Positions 33,452 through 41,881 of a DNA stretch of 64,000 bases are shown here, piece after piece. Below the pieces are notes generated by a model that worked only from the letters and a program-made list of their open reading frames with translations, was not told where the DNA came from and made no database searches. Origin of the DNA: Pyrobaculum arsenaticum DSM 13514 (GTDB lineage Archaea > Thermoproteota > Thermoprotei > Thermoproteales > Thermoproteaceae); the NCBI RefSeq assembly GCF_000016385.1, contig NC_009376.1, forward strand, positions 1-64,000, written 5' to 3'. The translations under genes and the position numbers were made by a program. How positions within the stretch are numbered: position 1 is the stretch's first letter; each line of letters begins with the position of its first letter.

Positions 33452-34378
33452 ATGTCTGTCAAGGTAAATGTGCGTGGCCAAGCCGCCGCGCCGGGTTCTC
33501 TTGCACATGCGCTAAAAGACGTCAAATTAAAGCTAGTGACCATATCCGGCAAGGGAGGTGTCGGGAAGTCTCTTGTAACGGCTTCTATAGCCGTCGGCTT
33601 CGCCATGAGGGGATACAAAGTCGGCATTCTCGACGGCGATGTCTACGGGCCCACAATCCCAAAAATGCTAGGCGTGTCCGACAGCACGCTCTATGTTGAC
33701 CAGAAAACTGGCAAAATAATACCAGTGGTAGGGCCTCTAGGAATAAAGGTGGTGTCAATAGAGTTCGCCCTCCCCAGCGACGATACTGCGGTTATTTGGA
33801 GAGCGCCTCTCGTAAACCAAGCTCTAAGGGACTTCATCGCACAGGTGGAGTGGGGACCTCTGGACGTATTAGTAGTGGACCTTCCCCCGGGGACCGGGGA
33901 TGCCCCTCTGACGATCGCCCAGAGTCTCCAGGGCGGGCTTGATGGGAGCATCATAGTGACTATACCCACTGAAATCTCGCGGAGGATTGTGCTAAAGTCC
34001 ATTGACTTTTCGCGTAAACTCAACATAAGAGTAGCGGGCGTAGTGGAGAATATGTGCTGCTTCAAGTGCCCAGACAACGGAAAGATCTACTACATATTTG
34101 GGAGGGACGCAGGCAAGAAAATAGCAGAGGCCGCCGGCGTGCCGTTTCTGGGGGGAATACCCATAGACCCCGAGTTCTCCCAGCACCTCGACAGGGGTAG
34201 GTTGCACGAATTTCTTGCAAAGGATAACGAAACTGCTAAGGCCGTGCTTAGCATTGTCAACGCCCTGGAGGAAATGTATAAAGACAAGCTAAGCCAACAG
34301 GCGCAACCTAAGGAGGAGAAGCCAAAGCGTATATCGCTACTCAAACTCCCCGGCGAGGAGGAAGAGGGGGAGAGCTAG
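33452..34378 (+). CDS. Mrp/NBP35-type Fe-S cluster carrier ATPase
   Basis: A 308-residue P-loop protein that carries and transfers Fe-S clusters. The deviant Walker A is ISGKGGVGKSLV near residue 30, switch I is GILDGDVYGPT near 56, switch II is VVDLPPGTGDAPL near 142, and the bridging-cluster cysteines lie in ENMCCFKC near 197. A Lys/Glu-rich tail follows residue 280. The 3' end overlaps the convergent cytidine deaminase gene by 4 bp. Confidence 0.94.
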   Translation: MSVKVNVRGQAAAPGSLAHALKDVKLKLVTISGKGGVGKSLVTASIAVGFAMRGYKVGILDGDVYGPTIPKMLGVSDSTLYVDQKTGKIIPVVGPLGIKVVSIEFALPSDDTAVIWRAPLVNQALRDFIAQVEWGPLDVLVVDLPPGTGDAPLTIAQSLQGGLDGSIIVTIPTEISRRIVLKSIDFSRKLNIRVAGVVENMCCFKCPDNGKIYYIFGRDAGKKIAEAAGVPFLGGIPIDPEFSQHLDRGRLHEFLAKDNETAKAVLSIVNALEEMYKDKLSQQAQPKEEKPKRISLLKLPGEEEEGES

Positions 34379-34758
34379 CGGAGCCTCTCCTTTGTAAAGG
34401 CGTTCGGCAGTAGCTCAGAGAGCTTGGCCGTCACCGTTTTCTTTCTGCCCGCCATTACAATAAGCGCGTTGGGATTAAATTCCGCTATAACCTGTCTACA
34501 AGCTCCGCAGGGCGGTGTAGGCTCATCTGTATCCGTATACACCACCACTGTATCTATATCTCGGTCGCCCTCCGACACCGCCTTGAACACCGCAACGCGC
34601 TCGGCGCATACAGTAAGGCCATAGGACGCGTTTTCAATATTGACCCCGGTATATACCTTGCCGCTCTTGGTCTTAACCACGGCCGCGACTTTGAAGCTGG
34701 AGTAGGGCGCATATGCGTTGTTGATAACCTCGCGTGCCTTCGCTATGAGCTCTTCCAT
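34375..34758 (-). CDS. cdd: cytidine deaminase
   Basis: A 127-residue homotetrameric CDA. The catalytic CAERVAVFKA (Cys-Ala-Glu) near residue 51 and PPCGACRQV near 83 supply the three zinc cysteines and the proton-shuttling Glu. APYSSFKVAAVV near 17 and NIENASYGLT near 40 are substrate-binding. It salvages cytidine and deoxycytidine. TTTTATAAAT (34767-34776) lies about 14-20 bp before the ATG and may also serve the divergent gene. Confidence 0.95.
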   Translation of the reverse strand: MEELIAKAREVINNAYAPYSSFKVAAVVKTKSGKVYTGVNIENASYGLTVCAERVAVFKAVSEGDRDIDTVVVYTDTDEPTPPCGACRQVIAEFNPNALIVMAGRKKTVTAKLSELLPNAFTKERLR

Positions 34759-34795
34759 GGCGTAGTTTTATAAATAGAATTTAAGGACACGCGAC

Positions 34796-35728
34796 GTGCC
34801 CACCGCTGAGGATGCGAGAAGGAAAATTGTGGAACACGGAATGGCGATCCACGACCGAATCGTGGAAAGTCTGCCTCCCGGATTGGGGTTGATGGTGGAA
34901 CAAGTCAGGTCAATATCTAGGACATATAAGGGGGATCTAGATACCTTTTTAACAAATCTTGCTACTGTAAAAAATATTGATAATTTAATTACATATATAG
35001 CTCTATTAGCTGTGTTAAATAAATACAAATCACTAAGCGATGAGGAGTTAAGAAGGCTCGGCGCGGCGTTTGAAAGACATGTATACGACGTAGTCTCTGC
35101 ATCAAGACTACGTAAAGCTCTGGAGGAGGCAGGCATTGAGAAAGAAGTTGCCAACGAGACTATATCCACACTACTCAGAGCGCTTGGTGTAATCCACCAT
35201 AAACACAAGGCGCTCTATCTCTGGATTGCAAAACAACGCAGGCTGGCCAACTTCGAAAGAGGTGTGAGGGAAGTCTTCTTCCGCGGCGAGGGCGGCAACA
35301 AGGTGGGAAGAGGTGTGAAGCTACTTCTACGTATGTTTATACACGACACCAACATCCCCTTGGCTATAAAAATCGCCTACTCACAGGAGTACAAGAAATA
35401 TCTGCCACACGGCGATATGTACACGGCCCTCGTCACACTGAGGTCTGGCGCCTTCGAAGACGTTGCCTCGCTGACCGCGGAGAGGGTCAAGGCGAGGGTC
35501 GCCAAGCGGTTGCTGTGCGAAGCCCGCGGAGAAAAGTGCAAAGACGTCGTAATAAGGCTCGAAAGCATTAGAGGGCTGGTAAGGCATGTCGCGAAAATAA
35601 GCGGCGACCCCGTACTCTACGAGCGGGGAGCATACGACGTCGGCGTTAAGTACTGCAAAGATCTAAAATGCGAAGCTTGTCCCATACGCGATGTTTGTAA
35701 GCGTTTCACCTTCATCACACTAAGATAA
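34796..35728 (+). CDS. divergent HhH-type DNA glycosylase-like Fe-S protein
   Basis: A 310-residue, mostly helical protein. C287-x4-C292-x2-C295-x5-C301 at the C terminus resembles the [4Fe-4S] loop of endonuclease III (C-x6-C-x2-C-x5-C) but with a shorter first gap. The preceding LLLRMFIHDTNIPLAIKIA and LPHGDMYTALVTLRSG recall the helix and catalytic-Asp region of HhH glycosylase relatives; no canonical GVG hairpin is seen. A DNA repair role is inference. A block near 34930-35030 is unusually AT-rich. Confidence 0.5.
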   Translation: MPTAEDARRKIVEHGMAIHDRIVESLPPGLGLMVEQVRSISRTYKGDLDTFLTNLATVKNIDNLITYIALLAVLNKYKSLSDEELRRLGAAFERHVYDVVSASRLRKALEEAGIEKEVANETISTLLRALGVIHHKHKALYLWIAKQRRLANFERGVREVFFRGEGGNKVGRGVKLLLRMFIHDTNIPLAIKIAYSQEYKKYLPHGDMYTALVTLRSGAFEDVASLTAERVKARVAKRLLCEARGEKCKDVVIRLESIRGLVRHVAKISGDPVLYERGAYDVGVKYCKDLKCEACPIRDVCKRFTFITLR

Positions 35729-35751
35729 ATATTACCAATTTGTCACGCCAC

Positions 35752-36534
35752 ATGATACTAAAGGGGAAGGTGGCCATAGTAACTGCGGCGAGCCGCGGCA
35801 TAGGCGCAGGGGTGGCCAACGTCCTCGCAAGAGAGGGGGCAGACCTCGTAGTAGCTGCAAGAGATGTGAAAAGGCTAGAAGAAACGGCAAAAAGGCTCTC
35901 AGCCCAATACGGCGTATCGGTTGTCCCTGTCCAAGCAGATCTAACAAGGAGGGAAGACGTAAAGCGCATCGCAGAGCAAGCCGTGCGTAACTTTGGCAAG
36001 ATCGACATACTTGCCTACAACACGGGCCCGCCGAAACCTGGCTCCTTTTTAGAGCTCACAGAAGAGGACTGGGAATACGGCGTGAGGCTTTTACTGCTAA
36101 GCGCCGTCTGGATAACTAGGGACGTCTTGCCCTACATGATAGAGAGGAGGTGGGGGCGGCTAATATACATCACGTCGAGCACGCTCAAACAGCCTATTCC
36201 CACGCTGACCTTGTCCAACGTGATCAGGATCTCGTTGGCGGGGCTCGTAAAGACTTTGGCCTACCAGCTGGGGCGCTACAACATCCTAGTCAACGGCATT
36301 ATGCAAGGGTACATAGACACGGACAGGGTGAGGGAGGTAGCCGCGGCCCGGGCCGCCGCCGAGGGGAAGACCGTCGAGGAGATCATTGCAGAAATAGGCA
36401 AGGAGGTCCCACTCGGCAGACTGGGTAAACCAGAAGAGATTGGCGAGTTGGTGGCATTCCTGGCGTCTGAGAAGGCCAACTATATCACTGGCTCTCTAAT
36501 ATTAATCGACGGCGGTAGAACGCTATGTATATAG
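35752..36534 (+). CDS. SDR-family oxidoreductase lacking the Tyr-x-x-x-Lys pair
   Basis: 260 residues, Rossmann fold. The cofactor motif is TAASRGIG near 11-18, with ADLTR near 62-66 and NTG near 90-92. Where classical SDRs have Y-x-x-x-K, this protein has S155-N-V-I-R159, so the usual catalytic pair is gone although the upstream Ser (ITSS) and the rest of the fold are intact. It may be a binding protein or use a different mechanism. ATG 35752 is preferred because GATAAATATTA lies about 22 bp upstream. It overlaps glyA by 12 bp, tail to tail. Confidence 0.82.
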   Translation: MILKGKVAIVTAASRGIGAGVANVLAREGADLVVAARDVKRLEETAKRLSAQYGVSVVPVQADLTRREDVKRIAEQAVRNFGKIDILAYNTGPPKPGSFLELTEEDWEYGVRLLLLSAVWITRDVLPYMIERRWGRLIYITSSTLKQPIPTLTLSNVIRISLAGLVKTLAYQLGRYNILVNGIMQGYIDTDRVREVAAARAAAEGKTVEEIIAEIGKEVPLGRLGKPEEIGELVAFLASEKANYITGSLILIDGGRTLCI

Positions 36535-37821
36535 ACTAAGCGATTTGAATACCTTATCCACTAATTCCCGGTCAATTTTAAACCCGTATTTGATCTCCAG
36601 ATACGCCTTTCTGAACTCCGCAACGTCGCGCCTGACGCCGGCGGGGTCCTCGCCGCTCAGCACCCTTGCAATGAACTTTGCGATTTCCCGCATCTCGTCT
36701 TTGCCCATGCCGAAGCGGGTCATCTCCTGTACCCCCAGCCTTATGCCGCTTGGCTTCAAAACGCTTTTGTCCCAAGGGAGGGCATTTTTGTTAACGATTA
36801 TGTTCGCTTCCTCCAGCTTAGCTGCCACTTTGTCCCCACCTCCGAATTTGGATACGTCGACAGCAACTTGGTGCGTCCTTGTATAGCCAAGCGCCTCTGC
36901 CACGGGCGGCACGCCCTGCTCCGCCAACGCCTCGGCCAAAGCCCTCGCGTTCTCCACCACCCTTCTGGCGTACTCAGCGCCGAAGTGCTCCATCTCGACT
37001 AGGGTCACGTAGGTGGCGGCGTAGCGGTGGAGGTGGTAATTTGACGTGAATACCGGGAAGACTGCTCTCTGGAGATCGTTTACCTTATCCTCAACCACGG
37101 CGGCTATGAGGCCGCCCTGCGGCCCTGGGAAAGTCTTGTGTGTAGACGTAGTAATTACGTGGGCCCCCTCCTTTAGCGGGTTTGGAAAGACGCCGCCGAT
37201 GATTAGGCCAAAGACGTGGGCTGAGTCGTGGAGCACATAGGCGCCGCTGGCCTTGGCTATTTCTGCAATTTCTCTAATCGGGTGGGGGAACAAGTAGAGG
37301 GAGCCCCCCAGTATTACCAAATTGGGCTTGGCCTCCTCTATGACCTTGCGGGCGCGGTCAACGTCTATATTAAAGCGGTCGAGATCCCAGGGTAGTTCGA
37401 CCATTTTCAGCCTCAAGGCCTTTAGTCCCCCCACGGTGTTGTGGCTGATGTGGCCGCCGTATTTCACAGGCAACGACGCCACCACGCCGCCCTCGGGGAC
37501 TAGCGCGAAGTAAGTCGCCAGGTTCGCCACAGTGCCCGAGACAGGCCGGACGTCCACGTAGGTGGCCCCCAAGGCTTTGGCAAATCGTTTCGTAAGCACG
37601 TCTTCTATCAGGTCTACATACTTCGTGCCTTGGTAGTACCGGTTGCCCACGGTCCCCTCCGCGTATCTCCCCGCCATGTCGTTTAGGTATACCAACTCGG
37701 CAAGAGGCGACATGACGTTTTCGCTTGCAATGAGGTTTATGGTCTCCCTACGCCGCCAGTTGTTGTGCACCAGTACTACGTCGATTATCTCTTCCAGCTC
37801 TTTGGGGAGCATTAAGGTCAC
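36523..37821 (-). CDS. glyA: serine hydroxymethyltransferase
   Basis: A 432-residue PLP enzyme that interconverts serine and glycine, with the archaeal pterin as C1 carrier. The Schiff-base lysine lies in TTSTHKTFPGPQGG near residue 229. NLIASENVMSP near 29 and AEGTVGNRYYQGTKYVD near 54-70 are typical. A TATA-like GTTAATAAC about 20 bp upstream of GTG 37821 supports the start; an ATG at 37812 is possible. Confidence 0.95.
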   Translation of the reverse strand: MTLMLPKELEEIIDVVLVHNNWRRRETINLIASENVMSPLAELVYLNDMAGRYAEGTVGNRYYQGTKYVDLIEDVLTKRFAKALGATYVDVRPVSGTVANLATYFALVPEGGVVASLPVKYGGHISHNTVGGLKALRLKMVELPWDLDRFNIDVDRARKVIEEAKPNLVILGGSLYLFPHPIREIAEIAKASGAYVLHDSAHVFGLIIGGVFPNPLKEGAHVITTSTHKTFPGPQGGLIAAVVEDKVNDLQRAVFPVFTSNYHLHRYAATYVTLVEMEHFGAEYARRVVENARALAEALAEQGVPPVAEALGYTRTHQVAVDVSKFGGGDKVAAKLEEANIIVNKNALPWDKSVLKPSGIRLGVQEMTRFGMGKDEMREIAKFIARVLSGEDPAGVRRDVAEFRKAYLEIKYGFKIDRELVDKVFKSLSLYT

Positions 37822-37850
37822 AACTTTGTGCGTTATTAACGTATTGCCCC

Positions 37851-38582
37851 CTATTCCACAAATAGAACCTCTATGTAGGTATTGGGGTACTTCCCCTCTT
37901 CGTTTTTCTCATATTTCTTCAACATATCCCAAATCGTTAATAGCGCTACGCCGGCGGCAAACATTGCCTCAGGCGCCGGCGCGATGTCCCGGGTTTTTAC
38001 AAGCGTCCTAACCTCTACGTGGTCCGACACCTCTATATCGATTTTGAAGTGCTGCACTGTGGGGCATGGCCCACCTACTATTTCGCAAAACCTCTTTACG
38101 TTGAGTGCTGCCGCCGTCTGCGCCGCGTATAGTGGGTGGCCCTTCTCGACGCCGTTCGTGACCAAGTTCTTGTTTATAAGCACCATCTTGCCGTAGGCAG
38201 ATGCCACAAGGTCGCCCTGTCTTGCCAGAGGTAGCTCCACGAGCTCCGCGCGGGTTAGAGCTGGCGCTACATGTTTAAGCTTAGACTCGACTACTAGCTT
38301 TGTTATTTTCCTCGCGCCGGACCCGACTAGCCCTACCAGCGCGCCGAAAAGCACGTCCATCTCCACGCCGGTCTGCCATTCGGTGAACCCCTCTACGTAC
38401 ATCCTCCCGTTTTCACACCACGCCGAGGCCCTTAGAGGGAGCGGGTGCAGAAAAGGTAAGTACCTGCCGGCGTTTAAAGCGGCCCTCACAGCCGCCGCCG
38501 TGTTGCATTTTTCAACCTCGGCGCCGGCTGAAGCCCTGGCGTACCTTATGATGTCTGGTTTTTTTGATACGTCTACGATCAT
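37851..38582 (-). CDS. moaC: tandem (fused) MoaC-like protein
   Basis: 243 residues against about 160 for normal MoaC (cyclic pyranopterin monophosphate synthase). The protein starts MIVDVSKKP as MoaC does. Half one (1-105) keeps HPLPL (46-50) and TGVEMD (71-76) but has lost the KR and D-M-x-K motifs. Half two (about 150-243) keeps KR (163-164) and LTIWDMLKK (215-223) but has PCPT for CHPL and APAPEAM for TGVEMEA. The halves look complementary, as a built-in dimer with one active site. It overlaps the downstream end of the zinc-ribbon gene by 4 bp. Molybdopterin genes moaA and a ModE regulator lie 6 kb away. Confidence 0.78.
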   Translation of the reverse strand: MIVDVSKKPDIIRYARASAGAEVEKCNTAAAVRAALNAGRYLPFLHPLPLRASAWCENGRMYVEGFTEWQTGVEMDVLFGALVGLVGSGARKITKLVVESKLKHVAPALTRAELVELPLARQGDLVASAYGKMVLINKNLVTNGVEKGHPLYAAQTAAALNVKRFCEIVGGPCPTVQHFKIDIEVSDHVEVRTLVKTRDIAPAPEAMFAAGVALLTIWDMLKKYEKNEEGKYPNTYIEVLFVE

Positions 38583-38908
38583 TTAAAACAACTTTCGGCG
38601 TTGTCGTATAGCTTTTTCAACTCAGCTGGGGTCATCCTCCGTCTCTCAGCCCTCTGTAGCAGAATCTTAGCAGCCAGGTACCTGGCGCTCTCCTCGTCAA
38701 GCTCCTTGAGTAGGAGTGAGAGCAACTCTTCACAACTTTCTATAGGCGAGTCTATATACTTCTCAAAAAGTTTCGCCTTTTTAATATCAAGCTCTATCCA
38801 CGTGTAGTCAACAGAGGGCATAGCCCATCTGTGACCACACTTCTTACACACATACTCGCCGACAGGCGTCAGCATGACCTCGCGTGAACCGCACCGGGGA
38901 CAAGACAC
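38579..38908 (-). CDS. zinc-ribbon protein, 109 aa
   Basis: The N-terminal zinc ribbon (CPRC at residue 3, CKKC near 21) is of the transcription-factor type (SREVMLTPVGEYVCKKCGHRW). The remaining 75 residues are helical and acidic with no known family. It is co-transcribed with the MoaC-like gene (4-bp overlap). It starts at GTG 38908 with TTTAACTAA upstream. A nucleic-acid-binding or regulatory role is likely; a link to cofactor synthesis is only positional. Confidence 0.75.
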   Translation of the reverse strand: MSCPRCGSREVMLTPVGEYVCKKCGHRWAMPSVDYTWIELDIKKAKLFEKYIDSPIESCEELLSLLLKELDEESARYLAAKILLQRAERRRMTPAELKKLYDNAESCFK

Positions 38909-38938
38909 GACTTAGTTAAATCTACACATTAAAAGCAT

Positions 38939-39997
38939 TCAACAAGTTGTGCCTCGTTGTTCTAGCCAAGCCCTCAGCCTGGGGCCGTAGACACGGGGTA
39001 CTTGGGCCAGTTCTTGCGGCCTGCGCACTCCTGTGAGGAACATGGCGATTTTAACCTCTGTAATTACCGCCTCTATCTCCTCACGGAGTCTTCCCTCAAG
39101 CGTGGCTTTTAGGAGTGGCTGGGACATTGTGAAGAAGTGCGCGCCAAGCGCCAAAGCCCTAGCTCCGTCTAGTCCGCTTCTGATCCCGCCAGACGCTATT
39201 ACGAAGCCTCGATACACGGATTTAACCTCGCAGATAGAGGCAGCTGTGGGTATTCCCCAATACTTAAACGTCTCGGCAACCCGCCTTTGGAGCCAGGCAT
39301 CGGCCGCCCTGGCGCCCTCAATCGCCACAAAAGAAGTCCCTCCAAGCCCCCCCACATCTATTGCGTCTGCCACCTCCGCCAGCTTCGCCGCCACCTCTTT
39401 CGATATGCCGTTGCCCACCTCTTTGACTATGAGTGGCCGTCCTGCCGCCCTTTTGACAATTTTTAATTTTTCCAACACGCCCCTGAAGCTGGGCTCCCCC
39501 TCCGGTTGTACCACTTCCTGCGCTGCGTTTAGGTGGACGGCCACGGCGTAGGCGTCTATCATATCCACAGCTTGCACAACCCAGTCCACCAGCTGTTTCT
39601 CAGAAAGCTGAGCCAACTGCGGCGCACCGAGATTGGCAATCTTAGGAATGGATGGCGCGTTTTGCTTAACCACTTCAAAAGTCCACCTGACCTCGGGCTT
39701 CACTAACGCAATTCTCTGTGACCCGACGTACATAGGTATGCCAAACTCCTCTGCGGCTTTTGCCAACTCCGCGTTGATTTTACCTGCCAACTCCGTTCCT
39801 CCGGTCATAGCGCCAATTCCAAAAGGCGCCTTAACGGGGGCCCCAAGGAAATTAGTGGAGAGGTCGATATCTGAGAAGTCTATTTCCGGCAACGCGTTGT
39901 GTATTAGGACAACCTCCTCGAAAAGAGCCGTGCCTACTTGGGATAGATCAGAAGATGCGAGGTAGATGTGGTCGTTTTTCCTCTTGTCTATCCCCAT
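38939..39997 (-). CDS. fni: isopentenyl-diphosphate delta-isomerase, type 2
   Basis: A 352-residue FMN-dependent enzyme that interconverts IPP and DMAPP for archaeal lipid synthesis. RKNDHIYLA at the N terminus, PFGIGAMTGG near 58-67, NLGAPQL near 120, VHLNAAQEVVQPEGE near 150 and IASGGIRSG near 265 are family signatures. It overlaps the rpl2 stop by 1 bp and is probably read from the rpl2 promoter, pairing a lipid gene with a ribosomal protein. Confidence 0.95.
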   Translation of the reverse strand: MGIDKRKNDHIYLASSDLSQVGTALFEEVVLIHNALPEIDFSDIDLSTNFLGAPVKAPFGIGAMTGGTELAGKINAELAKAAEEFGIPMYVGSQRIALVKPEVRWTFEVVKQNAPSIPKIANLGAPQLAQLSEKQLVDWVVQAVDMIDAYAVAVHLNAAQEVVQPEGEPSFRGVLEKLKIVKRAAGRPLIVKEVGNGISKEVAAKLAEVADAIDVGGLGGTSFVAIEGARAADAWLQRRVAETFKYWGIPTAASICEVKSVYRGFVIASGGIRSGLDGARALALGAHFFTMSQPLLKATLEGRLREEIEAVITEVKIAMFLTGVRRPQELAQVPRVYGPRLRAWLEQRGTTC

Positions 39998-40737
39998 TAC
40001 TGTTTCTGTTGCGCCCTAGCTCTCACACAGCCGCGGCCGGTGCACCTCGAGCCGATAAAGCCCACTTTCTGACCTGGAGGTGCCGTCTTCGGCACAGGCG
40101 TGCCGCCCTTCTGGTGGGAGCCGCCGCCGTGCGGGTGCGCGTACGGGGACATAGCCTTGCCTCTGACGGTTGGGTATTTCCACGCCTTTGCCCTTGCCCT
40201 GTGGTACTTCTTACCGGCCTTTAAAAACGGCTTCTCTATTCTGCCGCCCCCAGCCACAATTCCCACAGTGGCCCTCCCCCTAGCGTCGACCTCTATAACC
40301 CTACCGCTCGGGAGACGGATTATCGTCTTGTTCTCCTCAGGCTTCTGGCCCACCACTACGGCATAAGTGCCGCTGGACCTCGCGTACTTGCCGCCGTCGC
40401 CCGCCCTCTTCTCGACGTTAAATATCATAGTACCCTCAGGTATCTCTCCCAGAATCATAATGTTTCCCGCCTTCGGTGTAGCCCCGCTACCCATTTCTAT
40501 CACCTGCCCCACATAAAGACCCTCCGCCGCGTAGTTGAAAAACTCCGCACCGCTTTCCGTCACTATCCTGGCCACCGGCGCGTTTAGGCCCGGCTCGTGC
40601 AGTAACTCCACCACATAGCCCCTGCCCGAAGTAGCCTCAAGAGGTAAGTACCTCACCGGGCCGTCCCTCTTCCAGCTGGGCGACCTAAACTGAGAGCCGC
40701 CTCTCCCGCGCCTCTGCACCAGTATTCTCTTACCCAT
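39997..40737 (-). CDS. rpl2: 50S ribosomal protein L2
   Basis: A 246-residue archaeal L2, essential for peptidyl transfer and subunit association. MGKRILVQRRGRGGSQFRSP is the archaeal start. The C-terminal HPHGGG block (YAHPHGGGSHQ) carries the conserved His near the peptidyl-transferase centre. A symmetric TATA region centred 28 bp upstream also faces the sRNA at 40789. Confidence 0.97.
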   Translation of the reverse strand: MGKRILVQRRGRGGSQFRSPSWKRDGPVRYLPLEATSGRGYVVELLHEPGLNAPVARIVTESGAEFFNYAAEGLYVGQVIEMGSGATPKAGNIMILGEIPEGTMIFNVEKRAGDGGKYARSSGTYAVVVGQKPEENKTIIRLPSGRVIEVDARGRATVGIVAGGGRIEKPFLKAGKKYHRARAKAWKYPTVRGKAMSPYAHPHGGGSHQKGGTPVPKTAPPGQKVGFIGSRCTGRGCVRARAQQKQ

Positions 40738-40757
40738 CGCGCCATGTGGTGCAAACG

Positions 40758-40772
40758 CTTTTTAAATATTTT
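40758..40772. promoter_or_regulatory. symmetric TATA region between rpl2 and a C/D sRNA
   Basis: CTTTTTAAATATTTT is centred 28 bp from the rpl2 start (40737, minus) and 24 bp from box C of the sRNA (40789, plus), giving a shared protein/RNA promoter. S17e downstream has its own TATA (CATTTAAATATG, near 40842-40853). Confidence 0.6.
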
Positions 40773-40788
40773 CTTACACCAACCTGCC

Positions 40789-40838
40789 GTGTTGAGATGT
40801 ACCTCGTCTGATACGTGACGAGCTTCACGGCACACTGA
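40789..40838 (+). ncRNA. C/D box sRNA between rpl2 and rps17e
   Basis: C GTGTTGA (40789-40795), 12-nt guide, D' CTGA (40808-40811), 3-nt spacer, C' GTGACGA (40815-40821), 13-nt guide, D CTGA (40835-40838): 50 nt. Both D boxes are exact and each C box differs from RTGATGA at one base. The TATA region is 24 bp upstream of box C. Spacing matches the sRNA at 32787 almost exactly. Target not determined. Confidence 0.7.
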
Positions 40839-40870
40839 ACATTTAAATATGTCTTCCCGGGGAGGGCGCC

Positions 40871-41086
40871 ATGGGTCGGGTAAAGCCTAAGTACATCAAG
40901 TCTCTCGCCGAGAAGCTTCTTGAAACCTATCCCGATAGGTTTACAGATAGCTTTGAGGAGAACAAAAAAGCAGTTGCCGAGCTAGCAGAGATACCTAGCA
41001 AAACTGTTAGGAATAAGGTGGCAGGCTACATAACAAGGCTCATCAAAAGGCGTAAGGCACAAGAAAAAGCGGAGACAGCTGCGTAG
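40871..41086 (+). CDS. rps17e: 30S ribosomal protein S17e
   Basis: A 71-residue archaeal/eukaryotic S17e: MGRVKPKYIKSLAEKLLETYPDRF opening and SKTVRNKVAGYITRLIKRR basic helix are diagnostic. TATA CATTTAAATATG lies about 23 bp upstream of the ATG. The FKBP isomerase gene follows after 2 bp, in the same unit. Confidence 0.96.
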   Translation: MGRVKPKYIKSLAEKLLETYPDRFTDSFEENKKAVAELAEIPSKTVRNKVAGYITRLIKRRKAQEKAETAA

Positions 41087-41088
41087 CC

Positions 41089-41778
41089 ATGCCGCTCAGT
41101 AAGGGAGACTACATCCTTCTGGACTACACCGTTATTCTAAAAGATGGGGGTAAGGTGATTGAGACTACCCAAGAGGCGGTGGCCAAAGAGGCGGGGATCT
41201 ACCGGCCGGAGGAGGTTTATGGCCCCAGGCTAGTGGTGGTTGGGGAAACACCTCTCTGGGAGCCTGTGGAGAGCGCACTGCTGAGCGCAGAAGAAGGCCA
41301 AGATTTTGAGGTGGAGGTGCCCCCAGAGAAGGCTTACGGTGTCCGAGACCCCAACAAGGTCAAGGTGGTCTCAATCAGGGAGTTCCACAGACACGGCGTT
41401 GTTCCCAGCGTGGGCGACGTGGTGGACTTCGAGGGACAGAGGGCAAGAGTAGTCTCCATTTCCGGCGGCCGTGTCGTCCTCGACTTCAACCACCCCCTCG
41501 CAGGCAACGCCTTTATTGTAAGGGGACGTGTCGTAAAGAAGTTAACCACAGCCGAGGAGAAGGCCGTAGCATTGCTAAGGCTCTACCTCCCCAGAATTTC
41601 AGAAGAAAAGATAAAGGCGAGGCTGGAGGGGGAGACTCTCACAATAACACTGCCGGCCGAGGTACTGCTGTACGAGCGGATAGGCGGAGTTCTGCTACAA
41701 TACGCCTCTGAGATTTCGACAAAATTCCCAGAAGTGAAGAAGGTACGGTTTGTACAGGAAGTCGAGATAAAGGCGTAA
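41089..41778 (+). CDS. FKBP-type peptidyl-prolyl isomerase (SlyD-like)
   Basis: A 229-residue archaeal FKBP. The FKBP core is split around an insert-in-flap chaperone domain (ISREF..VPSVGDVVDFEGQRARVVSISGGRVVLDFNHPLAGNAF). AYGVRDPN in the first half marks the flap. The C-terminal 75 residues are an additional archaeal domain of alpha/beta character (EEKIKARLEGETLTITLPAEV). A folding chaperone co-transcribed with S17e is plausible for nascent-chain folding. Confidence 0.92.
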   Translation: MPLSKGDYILLDYTVILKDGGKVIETTQEAVAKEAGIYRPEEVYGPRLVVVGETPLWEPVESALLSAEEGQDFEVEVPPEKAYGVRDPNKVKVVSIREFHRHGVVPSVGDVVDFEGQRARVVSISGGRVVLDFNHPLAGNAFIVRGRVVKKLTTAEEKAVALLRLYLPRISEEKIKARLEGETLTITLPAEVLLYERIGGVLLQYASEISTKFPEVKKVRFVQEVEIKA

Positions 41779-41881
41779 ACAAGAACACAACATCTTTCCA
41801 TAAATAATTGGAATTGCGGCGAGATATCGGCGGCACCGCCAACCTGGGAATACTTATTAATAGGTTTCTGAACCGGTCTCA

